Positions 33,030 through 44,545 of a stretch of 64,000 nucleotides of DNA are shown here, in pieces. The position numbers were made by a program, and so were the translations under genes. Every line of letters begins with the position of its first letter. Position 1 is the first letter of the stretch. The stretch is from Ambrosia x helenae (Eukaryota > Streptophyta > Magnoliopsida > Asterales > Asteraceae): the NCBI GenBank assembly GCA_030844895.1, contig JAUTDX010000749.1, positions 1-64,000 of the forward strand, in the 5' to 3' direction. The notes under the pieces were generated by a model, which saw only the letters and a list, made by a program, of their open reading frames with translations, ran no database searches and had not been told where the DNA came from.

Positions 33030-35089
33030 TGTAACACCCCAAAAACCGTTTATCATCTTTAATCTTGATTAAGCGAATAATAGGATAACTACTAACCAAG
33101 CATGACAAATGAATATTAGTAAATCCCTATCTTGGCCTAAATACTCTCACAATACTATTTGATTAGTGTTATGACATTAAAAGCATATTTGCTAAACAAA
33201 AGGGGCAATCTTGACAACTCCCCAAAGTTAATATGTTGTAAGGGAAATAAAATGCAAGATCATCTCCATAAGCAGGAGATCGATCTTGGCACCACAAAAC
33301 ACACACACAACACACACTTAACCCTTAAGCTCAAGAACAAGTCCAATTCAAGGCCAAATCGAAGGGTTCTTGCTTGCATTTACCCTAAAACGGGTCATCT
33401 AGGCCTAACAAACCTCTAGGTAACATTCAATTGGCTTGATTTGTTGATTTGTTTCATATGTGGTTAAGTGATAATTATAGGCTATTCTAAAAACGTGAAA
33501 TTAAGAGTTGGTAGAGGTTGCTCTAGTACTAGAGGGTCTCATTATATGCTAAATTGTGTGTGTTTGACATAATACTTGTGTAATGAAGGATTCATAAGAA
33601 TCCAAGTTATTGAAAGTATTGGGTTTTTGATGAATTGATATGAATTCCTTTAAAACTAGAAAAAGATCATCTAAGTTATAATCATGAGTGAAATCCTTGC
33701 TTGTAATGTTAAATATATACTATGGGTGTTGTAATTGAGTTTAAAATGGGTCAAGGAGATCTTGAAGCCATATAAATAACTTGGTTAAAATGACGCCTAC
33801 AAGGTGTTTGCTGAAACGCCTCAATGAAACTCGATTTCAATTGAGGCAAAAGTCCTTTTGATAAAACCGGTATGAATATGTAAAATTTCGCCTATGAGGA
33901 AGTATCTAAACATGAATGTGAACTATCCAATCTAGGTGCAAAACTTGAGTCATCGGGAAGCCACTCGAGCAAGGATTCAAAGCAAAAAGGTCACGACTAA
34001 GGTAAGTCATATCTATGACTTGTTATAAATAAATACATGTATGCTTAATCACGGATGATAACTTTAGTCGTGTCAATAGTAAAAGATGTCTTTGGTGGTT
34101 TCCAAGGGATAGAAAAGATTGAATGAAAACCCATGTCGCAAGTCATAGAGGCCGAGCAAACGAGACCAAGAGAAATGGCACATGTGGCCATGGACACGAG
34201 GCACCGCAAAACACGGCATAAATGACTTGGGCATGAAGTTCTCTAGTCAAGTTAGGACTTGATAAGTAGTAAAAACCATAACTAGAACTTGGAAACTAAA
34301 ATTTTCTTATGATTTAGATATGTGCAAAAACTACTCGGGGTAGCCTAAAGGTGAGTAGATAAATGGTGGTTTACAAGTTAGAAACCGAAGAAGGAATATA
34401 AAACTACCTTTAACCATGTTAGTTGATCGCATGGGAACCATTAAACGCTTTCCGGAAAGCCCCGGGAGTAGTTTTTGGATGACCCAAAAGGGGCAGCTTG
34501 GTGCTGAAACATTTTGCACCTTGTCAGGATTTGGTGTAGGATACGCCACTTTTGGAGTTGCCTACGCCAGTTGCCTACGCCAATGGCGTAGGATACGCCA
34601 ATTTTGGCGTAGGATACGCCAACATCAGAATGCCTACACTGATTTCTTCTGTCCTACGCCATCAGGTGCCCTCTCCCTACGCCAATAGCGTAGGATACGC
34701 CAAAACTGGCGTAGGATACGCCAAATCAGCCAAAACTCTTTTTTTTTTGTATTTTGCATCTAAATTCAATCATAATAACATATTTGTGGGTTGTCTAACT
34801 GTGTTAAACCCTTAGGTACCCAGCTACATGAACCGGATGATGATCGAGGCTTATTTGAAGAACCGAACATGCTTAACTCGTCCGTTTCCGCAATGTTTTG
34901 ATAAACTTACGAAGATACTTGGTTATTTTGTAATATGCTAAGCCGTAACTATAATTTAGGATGTTCGTACTAATCAATGTCTCTTTTGGATGTTAATGCG
35001 TTAAAGTAAACTATGAAATGCTTTAGCTTTCCAAGTACAAACCAAGTATATTATCGCTTAACTACCCGGATTTCGGGAAGGGTTTTACA
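33030..35089 (+). repeat. Solo LTR (Ty3-gypsy, relative of the Tekay LTR) inside the LINE
   Basis: 2060 bp beginning TGTAACACCCC and ending GGTTTTACA, flanked by the 5-bp repeat gattt (33025-33029 and 35090-35094). Long patches match the LTR of the 42-51 kb element in its own orientation (for example gcgaataatagga, caatcttgacaact and gggtcatct), so the two belong to related families. No interior sequence remains, so it arose by LTR-LTR recombination. Removing it and one gattt copy joins the LINE frame at EMEQRD / LLEEEEWIW. Short reading frames inside it are not genes. Confidence 0.92.
34533..34732 (+). repeat. Array of ggcgta-gga-tacgcc mini-hairpins in the solo LTR
   Basis: The palindromic unit tggcgtaggatacgcca (6-bp arms, 3-nt centre) occurs about five times, at roughly 34533, 34584, 34606, 34687 and 34707. 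Extra cctacgcc half-sites lie between. It is about 1.5-1.7 kb from the LTR start. Confidence 0.9.
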
Positions 35090-35094
35090 GATTT

Positions 35095-37779
35095 ATTAGA
35101 GGAAGAAGAGTGGATTTGGATGGAGTGTAAAAAAGGTATTGAAGAAAGTGAATTCCGCTTAGCTAAAGATTTGCTTCAGAAATCGCGGGTCAATTGGGTT
35201 AAAAATGGGGATGATAATACCGCTTTTTTTTCATAGTGTCATTAATGGTAGAAAAGCTTCGAATTCCATTCAAGGTCTTTTGGTTAACGGAGAGTGGGTG
35301 ACTAAGCCGAACTTGGTGAAAAAAGAGGTTTTACGGTTTTTTAGTAATCATTTCAAGGAGGCGCTTCCAATTAGACCTCGTCTGGTTTCTGATGATATTA
35401 AGACGATCCCGATTGACTTGGTGGATGCCCTGATTGCGCCGTTCTCTAAAGAGGAAGTGAAATTCGCAGTGTTTGAATATGGTAAGGATAAAGCCCCCGG
35501 TCCGGATGGTTTTAATTTTAATTTCGTTCGCCAATTCTGGACATTACTTGAAGAAGATTTTATGAAGATCATGGCTGAATTTTTCGAGTATGGTAAAATT
35601 AATAAAGGGTGTGGGTCCTCGTTTATTACTCTTGTTCCTAAGGTTAAGAATCCTCTTGGTTTAAAAGATTTTCGTCCGATTACGTTGGTGGGTATTATTA
35701 GTAAAACCATTTCTAAAGTCTTATCCTTTAGACTCAAGAAGGTGATCGGTTGTATCATTTCGGATAACCAATCGGGTTTCCTAAGTGATAGGAGTATTCT
35801 CGATGGCCCTCTTATGGTTAACGAAATTTTATCTTGGTGTAAAAGGAGGTTGAAAAGTGTGTTCTTTATGAAGATTGATTTTGAGAAGGCTTATGATAAC
35901 GTCAATTGGTCTTTTCTCTTATCTATCATGGAGCAAATGGGGTTTCCGGGATAAATGGCGAATGTGGATAAAAGGTATTCTAGTTTCGGCCATGTCGGCA
36001 GTTTTGGAAAATGGTTCACCTACCTTTGAGTTTCAATGTTTTAAAGGGCTTCGACAAGGTGATCCTATATCCCCGTTTCTTTTTTTGATTGTTATGGAAG
36101 CATTGACTTGTTTGTTCAACAAGGCGGTTAACATTGGTGCGTTTGAGGGGATCGTTTTCTCTAATAATGGGCCAACTTTATCGCATTTGTTCTATGCGGA
36201 TGATGCTTTGTTAATGGGGGGAATGGTCTAATAATAATATTTTAACGGTGGCGAGAATCCTCAGGATTTTTCACCTTTGCTCGGGTCTCAAAATTAACAC
36301 TAATAAGTCGTTCCTCTATGGTGTTGGTGTGATGGATGAAGAGGTAGATGCTCTCGCCAGAAACGTGGGATGTAACGTGGGCTCCTTTCCTTTCGATTAC
36401 TTGGGAGTTATGGTTGGGGCTAATATGAATAGAATCAGAAATTGGCGGAAAATTATTGAAGTTTTTGAGGCACGACTTGCTTCATGGAAGGCTCGCCTTC
36501 TTTCTATTGGTGGGCGTCTTACTTTACTAAAGTCGGTGCTTCAAAGTCTTCCTATTTACTTCTTTTCCTTATACAAAGCCCCGGTCGGAGTTATAAAAAA
36601 TCTTGAAAGCCTTATGAAACGGTTTCTTTGGTCGGGAAACATTGAGCTTAACAAGATCCATTGGGTTTCGTGGGAGAGGGTGTCTTGTGATAAAAACAAG
36701 GGTGGTTTGGGGATTAGCCGTTTAAAAGATGTGAATGACGCCTTACTTTCTAAATGGGTTTGGCGGTATAAAGTGGAGGAAGGGTCTTTGTGGAAACATA
36801 TTATATTGTCATGTCATAACGGTAGACAAAGTTGGTATGGTCTCCCTCGTGTTTCTGGAAAGAGCGGTTGTTGGGCGGCTATTGTTAAAAATTGCGAGAA
36901 GTTTAAATGTGGAGAAAAATTTTTTCTTGATTTTTTGCAGGGTAAAATTGGCGATGGTTGTAGCATTAGTTTTTGGAATGATGCTTGGTTGATAAATATT
37001 CCCCTCAAGCACAAGTTCCCTCTGCTGTTTCAAGAAGCAAAAAATAAGAAAGAGGTGGTTAGTAAGTGTGTCTACAATGGGATGTGGGCTCCAGTTGACT
37101 TTTCTCAGCCTATGGGTATTCGCCAAGTCCAGGAATGGACTGTCCTTTCTTCGCTGCTGGAACATACTCACCTCAACAACACAAAGGACAAATGGGAATG
37201 GGATGGTGCTGCTTTCTTCTCAGTTGCGGATGTTAAAAAGAAAATAAAGGCCCAGTCGAACATGGAGGTTTACTTTAAATTAAAATGGGTAGCGTGGGTT
37301 CCTTTAAAATGTCACATCTTCGCTTGGCGAGCAGAGATGGACAAAATTCCGACAGTGGCTGCTCTTAGCAAAAGAAATGTGTTAATCCCAATGATCGGTG
37401 CAAATTATGTGAGGTTGACTTGGAAACTTCGGGTCACATCTTCGTAGGTTGTGGTTTCTCCTTTGGGGTGTGGTCTAATATTTTGAAGTGGTGCGGTCTA
37501 AATGTGCCTCCGGCTCCTAGCACGAGGGACCTCCTTTTATTGTACAAGCAAGCAAGAGTTGGTAAATGGGGTAAGAAGATCGTTCATGGGATTATCTTGG
37601 CCGGCATGTGGATGATTTGGAAAGCTCGGAACGACAAGATTTTCAACAAGAAGGAGCCAAAGACCCAAATGGTGATTGGTAGTATAAAATCTATTACGTT
37701 TGTTTGGTTAAAGAATAGGTCCCTTTTTAAGGACCTCCGTTGGGAGGATTGGTGTAATAATCCCTTGTATATGGTTTAG
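35095..37779 (+). pseudogene. LINE ORF2, reverse transcriptase and zf-RVT
   Basis: Continues after the solo LTR. KDKAPGPDGFNFNFVRQFW (RT finger), FRPITLVGIISKTISKVLS, MKIDFEKAYDNVNW (motif A), LRQGDPISPFLFLIVMEAL (motif B) and FYADDALLM (catalytic YADD, near 36190-36216) are all present. The thumb follows (GLKINTNKS, FPFDYLGVMVGANMNRI, SIGGRLTLLKSVLQSLPIYF). The zf-RVT region contains WVAWVPLKCHIFAWRAEMDK and the C-terminal GMWMIWKARNDKIFNK. Frameshifts at about 35222, 35950, 36230 and 37420 break the ORF. A short 3' UTR with AATGAAAG and an A run ends the element. Confidence 0.9.
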
Positions 37780-37926
37780 TTGTGGGTGTTAGTCCTTGTT
37801 TTGAGGACTTCCCCTTTTGTTTTAATGAAAGTCAAAGTTCAAAAAAAAAAAGCAGAGTTTTATATAGCCAGTGGCTAAGTACTGGTTTGCCCATGAATAT
37901 TCGTTCATAAAATTGCCAGGTTTAGA

Positions 37927-37960
37927 TTTGGGGGGGATGGGGGGGGGGGGGGGGGGGAGT
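37927..37960 (+). repeat. Poly-G tract
   Basis: gggggggatggggg continues into an uninterrupted run of about 19 G. This is a strong G-quadruplex former and a likely assembly or polymerase slippage point. Confidence 0.9.
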
Positions 37961-37973
37961 AGTTATGGATAAT

Positions 37974-38450
37974 CTTTTTTTTTTAAAAGCAAACGGAATT
38001 TATTCATATCGTCAACACCCAACATAGATTTAGCCGGTGGCTAAGTATTGGACAATTACAAAACAAAATAACACCCCGGTGGCTAAGTACTGGACCCTTG
38101 TTAATCAAAAACTACCCGAGAGAAACTGCTCCACTTTTGGAGTGTCAAGCCTTTAAGTTTCGATCTATGTCACCCACTAGTAGGTTGTTTCTTTGGTGTC
38201 GTCTACCAATTTTTGCGTTGTTGTGTTCATCCCTCTGAAGGCCTTATCGTTCCTCCCGAGCCATAATCTCCAACATGTCGCGATCATCAGAATCACAACA
38301 TAGACTATCTCCTTTTCTTTGGTGGTATCTTTCGTTCCAAACATAAGTTTAGAATGTGATGTAGAGACCCAAAATGACAAAAAGAGTTGGCCTATTTTGA
38401 GCCAAACACAAACTTGCCACCAAACCGATCTCACCACTACACATGAACCT
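37974..38450 (-). pseudogene. 3' end of another L1-type LINE
   Basis: A T run (A tail on the - strand) is followed by aaaagcaaacggaatttatt, a LINE-type 3' UTR. Further on, the - strand peptide contains VILMIATCWRLWLGRNDKAF, the conserved end of plant L1 ORF2 (compare WKARND in the neighbours). Only about 470 bp remain. It lies directly downstream of the + strand LINE. Confidence 0.7.
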
Positions 38451-38580
38451 AGACTTATATTTAACTAATGATGATACCAACTCTCTTGGATGTATGATAT
38501 CATCCATTAGTTAATGCACATCATTAAAAGTACGTTTTCATATTTAATCTCAAAGCTGGAAAACTGTAATTTGAATAGAA

Positions 38581-38612
38581 CTAGACTGCTGACCCGCCGC
38601 GCGTTGCGGCGG
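38581..38612 (-). mobile_element. Helitron-like 3' terminus
   Basis: On the - strand a 7-bp-stem hairpin (ccgccgc ... gcggcgg with a short loop) is followed by gtcagcagt, then ctag, then a host T. Hairpin, spacer of about 10 nt and CTRR before T is the Helitron 3' end rule. The 5' TC end, expected at higher coordinates, was not identified, so the element's extent is unknown. Confidence 0.45.
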
Positions 38613-38619
38613 CGGCGTC

Positions 38620-41590
38620 GAAAGTTAATCGACTTAGATTTAGCATGACCAACAAATACAACGGCAGTAACACCAAATGATTAGATACGTACACCGTCAT
38701 TATTTCATTAACAGTGTGCGCAGATCATAATTAATTTGTGGGCATATTACTAAAGCAATTAGAACATTCAACATGTGGCTATATGTTACTTGCGTAACAT
38801 GAAACCTGTATCAAAATGGGTTGTTACACGGTATACTATTTGAAGTTTGTGTTCACATTTCAAAAACTTAGTTCTTGATTTCCCATAAACCGGTTATTGG
38901 AGCTTCAGTGGTTCTTCCCTTTTTAGAAGCCGCGTTTTTAATATCCGCACATGTTGACCAGCTGCTTTGCTATTTGTGCTCTCTTTCAATACTCGGTAGT
39001 GCAACCTTTGCAAATATCAGAGCTTCAAGTGTAATAATAAGGGCATCCCTTTGAAGCAGTTATGCATGCTGAAGAAACAACATCATCCTTACTGTGTCAC
39101 CATTTGCTGTAAGTTTCTATCATACAAACCAGTATGTGTCTATTTGACTATTCTAGAAATATTAAACAAAAAAATGTTCCACTAATGTCCCATTGCTTTG
39201 GCCAATCCATGAAGAAAAGTGTTGCATTTTGTTAGATAACATGTAAAGCGGCTTCATAATTTAGTGCCAAAATGAAATACTTGACATCATGTATGTTGTA
39301 AATCTTGACAAAATGGATTATGTAAATTATAAAGCAACAAAAAGATGCAAAACAAAAGAATGAAACTTTGTGTCAAGCCAATGCAAATAGAACTTTAACT
39401 GACAACAGTTCAAAAGGTCCAACAGGTGACACAACAAAAAAAAAACTACAAAAAAAACTAAAACTAACGCATGGAAATTAAATAAAGTTAAACAAAGATA
39501 GTTTTCCTACTCCCATAACATAGGAATATCCCTCAAAAGGCACTTCAGTAACAAAGTTTAATGTTAATAATTAACCTAGAATCCTAGATAACCACAAACA
39601 TCATAGTGAAGAACAAAATATTCAAATCATAACCCAACTATGAATAATGATAAAATTATGGTATTATCATCATCATCCTTCAACTTCGTTTAAAACCCCA
39701 AACTACCCCTTTCACTACCATACCCCGACACTGTAGCTTGAACATCCAAAATTGAATACAAATATGCCTAAAGACTAAGTGCTACCTAACCAACTGTTGT
39801 GAAACACCATGTCCACTTTAATAAGATTTTTGTCTAAGTACAATCGCTTAGGTAATAACACTAAATATTTATTTTCTTAATTGGAAATTTTAAAAAAGCA
39901 GTGCACAACTACTGATTGCCTATGAAGATGAGCCTTGCAGTTTACATGAAAAAACACAAAACTGAGAACTCTTGTGAGACAGACACGACTACGATGCGCG
40001 TAACTACCTGTACCATAGGAAACCCATAGTAATCGAGCCAAATCTTGATCAGCTTTCTTTTCTAAAGGGATAAAAGATATAACCAAATGAATGCAAAATT
40101 GAACCAAAAGAATAAGAATTCCATACTAAGTAACTCCTTGTAAAAATAGATAAACAAAATAACAAATCAACCCTTATAATCATAACCCTTATAATCATAA
40201 GACCTAATCTTTGATAATATTAATCAATTTAAATGTTCTTTAATATCGCTTAAATAACGAATTGTTTCGTCACTTTATTTCCTAGCAAAAAACCCAATTG
40301 AACAAATCCATTTTATGAATTTGCTTAAATTGACTAAGCCTAATTAATATAAAGCTATACAAAATAATATTGTTAGAATGTTAGTTAACTTGGGTTAGGC
40401 TCATTTTGTTCTCCTAGGCTACTGGCAATATACTTACGCTAATGGGTTACAACTCACAACCCGACACATAGGCCGGCCCTTTGCAAGCCCTACGCACATA
40501 GTCACAGATGTGAATTACAGATCCATATGATTGGGTTTACTCGGGGTTGATCTGCTCATCATATTCAATCATCATCCGCTAACCAACTTGCAGGAATCCG
40601 GTCAGAAATTCAGTGGAATTGTCCACAACCTTAAACTGTTTGTAGAACCTTTTGATTATACCGATCTACAAAACAATGAACATGCAAAAAAGAAACGGAG
40701 CTTACCGGATTTTGCTCCGAAGCCGACCAAAACCGTAACGCGCCGGTCACCCCTTGAATCCTCCAATCATCACCGTCGGTTCTTCAGCTGCTGTCAACAG
40801 TGGCTGGTCGGAAACCGTAACGCGCCACAACAAAGCCCACCACCTGATTCCCCGTCTTTTTCTTTCTCTGTCTAATTATCCATGTCCCTCTCACTCCATA
40901 TTTCTCTCTCACTCTCTGGAGTGTGGATAGGTAAAGTTATAAGTATAAGCTTCTCAAAGAAGCTAAAGACAAAAACACTTGACTAAGGACAAAAACTGGA
41001 TACAAACTACTCAAGCATATAGTACAACTATTTGATACACAATACACCTTTTAAGCACAACAAAGTATTGCATATTTGCTTTGCTAATTAGTATATATTA
41101 AATTATAAGGGAGGGAGGGGCACTCCTAGCTAATTTTTTTTCTTTCACTGATTTTAACCAATTATGCACTGCCATATCACTTCACCGATTTACTCCACTG
41201 AAACACTTTTTTGGAGGCATCACTTAACTGATTCACTTCACTGAAATCTTTATTTTTTAGTTTTCCTTTTTTTTAATTACCGTTTTAAAAGAATGTCCGA
41301 TTGATTTAAAAGAACCGTTTGTAAAAAAAAAAAAACTAAAAAAAAACCGTTCCATTAAAATTTAAAAAACAAAAATACAAGAAACATCATTTAAAAAATA
41401 AACATTCAAAACACCTAAATTTACTCGTCGTCTTCAACCCAATAACGCTCCTAATTATGTTTCGCCGCTATTTCTTCTTTACGTTTCAAAACCAAGGCCA
41501 AAGATTTACCTTTGAGGTGGTCGTGCGGTTTTGATCGAATACATATTCAAGTCGTGGTCATACTGCCTTTGTCTCAACAATTCGCGTTGT
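38620..41590. other. Intergenic DNA without a supported gene
   Basis: Mostly AT-rich. At 40531-40875 there is a GC-richer patch with a short frame and, on the - strand, a leader-like segment with a donor (tccg|gtaagctcc). No family could be recognised, and it may be captured or relic gene sequence. Confidence 0.4.
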
Positions 41591-42457
41591 TCCTCTAAAA
41601 ACGCCATTGTTTTTTCGCCTTATTGAGATTGTAGGCTGACCAACTGGTTCAGTTTGTCTTCTTTCATCGATCGGTATGACCCAAATTCGTCAACCCAGGA
41701 TGATTTGCTTAAAGACTCGGCGGCGACGGCTTTTTTATTTTTTCGTTTGGGCCGCGTTGGGTTGGTATCTTCATTGAGATCCGACATGTGGCTAGTGGGG
41801 GTGGAGTCGTCCGGTGTGGAAAAGGCAGTCGCCTGATAGTTGCCGCCTTCCGAAGACTTCCGTCTCTTGTCGGATCGGAATGACTATCGGACGGTTCTTC
41901 ACCCATCAACATTTGCTTTCTCCACTTGTCGTGATCTTTTACAATCTCCCAAGCCGCTTGATGATTAAAACCAGAAGGATGAGTTTTTCTGTAATCTTTC
42001 AACGCTGTTTGCATGACGTTAAGATCACTACATCTACTCCCACATAGGCGCTCCTATATTCAAGCAAGTAAAAATATATTTTAGAAAAATTTATATAATT
42101 AAATAAAACCGTAACTTAAATATCATAATCGTTACCGCTTGTTGATGAAGGCCATTGAACGCATTCATTTGTGGGTTCATGGCGGTCCATTTAGAAGTAG
42201 TTTGATCAACTGTTCGGGTGGATCCTCCCAATAGTTGTGCGTAATGTTTTTGGACCGCCCTCCAAAAACTTCCTTTGCTTCTTTGGTTATTCTTCACCTT
42301 GTTCTCTGACACATAGTACCAAGCTTTTGCCAAAGCAACCTCTTGTGCTGTATTCCACTTCACAGCTTTTGTTCGCTTCCCAAATTTCCTTTTCCCCTCG
42401 CATCAACTTCTACAACTTGATCCTCTACAAGCATCTCCTCCGCTTCATCGTCTAATT
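41560..42457 (-). pseudogene. PIF/Harbinger ORF1 (Myb/SANT-like) gene, 3' part
   Basis: The - strand exon beginning just below the LTR insertion carries the SANT-like trihelix: KWNTAQEVALAKAWYYVSEN, then STRTVDQTTSKWTAMNPQMN and NAFNGLHQQA. A donor (gcg|gtaacg) and an acceptor (gaatatag|gagcgc) flank a short intron near 42050-42130. The next exon continues with ALKDYRKTHPSGFNHQAAWE and, after a frame change, SSWVDEFGSYRSMKEDKLNQ, the NAM-associated C-terminal region. In PIF/Harbinger elements this protein partners the transposase for DNA binding. Its first exon lies at 51542-51905, across the inserted chromovirus. No transposase gene was found in the window. Confidence 0.75.
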
Positions 42458-44529
42458 TGTAAGACCCTACCCATTATACGGGTAATTAAGCGATAATTTA
42501 CATGTAATTTACTTGGTTTGGAAATTCTAATTCAAAACTTTGCATAGTTTACATAATACACCAACATTTAGTTCTTACGCATCACTTTCCAAAACATACG
42601 TAGAGTAGAGTTAGTGTTAAACATGATAACAAAACACTTTCCAAAAACCAAGTTTTAAAAGATTAATTTAAACGTTGCGGAAGCAGACAAGTCTTGTGCG
42701 TTCGGTTCTTGTTCCATGGCGTGATCATCATCCGTTATCCGCGATACCGACTACCTACTTTAAACCCATAAAAAAATCATTAGAATTCAAGTTTGGGGCT
42801 TAAATGTAAGAAAAACGAATTTTCCTTGACCTGATACCCCCTCGCGCCCCATGAGGAACTCCTCATGGGGTGTGAGGAGCTCACCTTCTCCTCGAGCACC
42901 ATGAGGGGTTCCTCATGGTGCGCGGGCACCCTATTTTGGGCAGAAAGTTTCCAGATCTGGCAAGATTTGTTCCTTCCAAGTGTTAGCCAAATTTCATGGT
43001 TTTTGGCTGCATTTTTCCCACATTTCAAGACCATTTTTGGGGCTTCTTAAAACTCGTTTATGGGTCATAATACGTATCTCTTACATGTTTAAATCTCACA
43101 TGTAATTCCTTGTTCGGTTTCTAACACATTAACCATGATTAACATACCCATCTTTAACCTGACCCGTTAAGACTTGAACAAGTTGAAAACATGAAATTTT
43201 ATGATTCCCAAGTTTTTAATTGTGAATAACACTTAACTAGTCAAGCCTCGACTTGACAAAGTGATTTCCGCCCAAGCCATTTTTACCGTGGTACCGATGC
43301 CTCGTGTCCATGGCCACATGTGCCATTTCTCTTGGTCTTACTCGCGCGGCCTATATGACTCGCGACATGATTTTTATACAAGATTTTCATGCTTCTTGGG
43401 AATTATAATATTATCTTAATTTACATCTTCATAGTTATACCCTCCTAAGTATGCATATATAGATATTTTTAAAGTCATAGTTATGACTTACCTTAGTCGA
43501 CCCCTTTTAGCTTCAAATCCTTACCCGAGTGGCTTCCCATGGACTCAAGCTTTGCACCTAGATGAGTATTGCACACATACATTTAGGTACTTACTCATAG
43601 GCATATATGCACATATTCATACAAGTTTTTATCACAAGATATTCATACAAGTTTTTATCACAAGAGTGCAGCCTCAAATGAAATCGGGTTTCTTTGAGGC
43701 GTTTCATCAAACACCTTGTAGGCGCCTTTTTAACCGAAGTTATTTACATGGCTTCAAGGACTCCTTGATCCATTTTAGTCTCAATTACAACACCCATAGT
43801 ATACATTTAACATTAAAAGCAAGGATTTCACTCATGATTATAACATAGATAATCTCTTTCTAGTTTTTAGAGCAATTCTTACCAATTTATCCATAACCCA
43901 TGATTTCTACTCTTAAGCATTCTTATGAATCCTTCATCATGCAAGTATTTCACCAAATACACACTATTTAGCTTATATTGAGTCACCCTTATACTAGAGA
44001 AACCTCTATGAACTCCCAATTCCACGTTTTTTGAATAACCCACAAATATCAATAGCCATCTATGACACAAATCAACAATTAAAGCCAAATAGATGTTACC
44101 TAGATGATTGTCAAGCTTAGATGACCCGATTTAGGCCAAATGCAAGCAATAATCCTTTGATTTAGCCTTGGATTGGACTTGATCTTGAGTTCTAGGTTTA
44201 AGTGTGTGTTTGTGTGTGTGTTTTGTTTGGGGAAATCGATTCCCTGCATATGAGGTCCATCCCTCATTTTTTTTAATAATAACAATAATAATATTCACTT
44301 TAGGAAGTTGTCAAGATTGGCCCCTCTAGTTAGCAACTATGTTTGTATTATTATGGCACTAAGCAAGCTAGTATTATGTGGTTAGTTAGGCCAAGATATT
44401 AACGAATTTAACTTAGTCACTAGGCTAAGATGGAAATACTAATATTTCCTCGTCATGTGATCGGTTAGTAACTCTCCTATTATTCGCTTTAACAAGACTA
44501 TGATAAATAAATGATTTCGGGGCGTTACA
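42458..44529 (-). repeat. 3' LTR of the Tekay-like element
   Basis: 2072 bp. In element orientation it begins TGTAACGCCCCGAAATC and ends GGGTCTTACA. It contains the palindrome pair at 42847-42870 and 42896-42921. Confidence 0.96.
42847..42921 (-). repeat. Twin catgagg/cctcatg hairpins in the LTR
   Basis: ccccatgaggaactcctcatgggg (nearly perfect, 42847-42870) and, after a 25-bp gap, gcaccatgaggggttcctcatggtgc arms (42896-42921). The other LTR has the same pair at 49848-49922, with one arm mutated. Confidence 0.88.
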
Positions 44530-44545
44530 ACTCCACCCCCCTTAA
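44530..44545 (-). other. Polypurine tract of the Tekay-like element
   Basis: The - strand reads taaggggggtggagt immediately before the 3' LTR. Confidence 0.8.

Larger units (their letters stand above)
30152..37841 (+). mobile_element. Near-complete L1-type LINE, interrupted by a solo LTR
   Basis: Contains ORF1 (RRM plus DUF4283-like), ORF2 (endonuclease, RT, zf-RVT) and an A tail ending at about 37841. The motif tagccagtggctaag occurs at 30152-30166 and 37865-37879 and probably lies in the target duplication, though the 5' end is uncertain to within about 30 bp. A 2.06-kb solo LTR splits ORF2. Several stops and shifts make the copy inactive. Confidence 0.85.

Noticed and set aside
33159..34815. 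Several 70-90 aa frames
   Set aside because: Inside the solo LTR; the last ones only reflect the ggcgtaggatacgcc repeats.
40531..40875. 114-aa + strand frame
   Set aside because: No recognisable domain; the local GC rise may be relic or captured sequence, so it was kept only as a note.
42780..44285. Small frames duplicated at 49781-51292
   Set aside because: Non-coding LTR sequence of the Tekay-like element.
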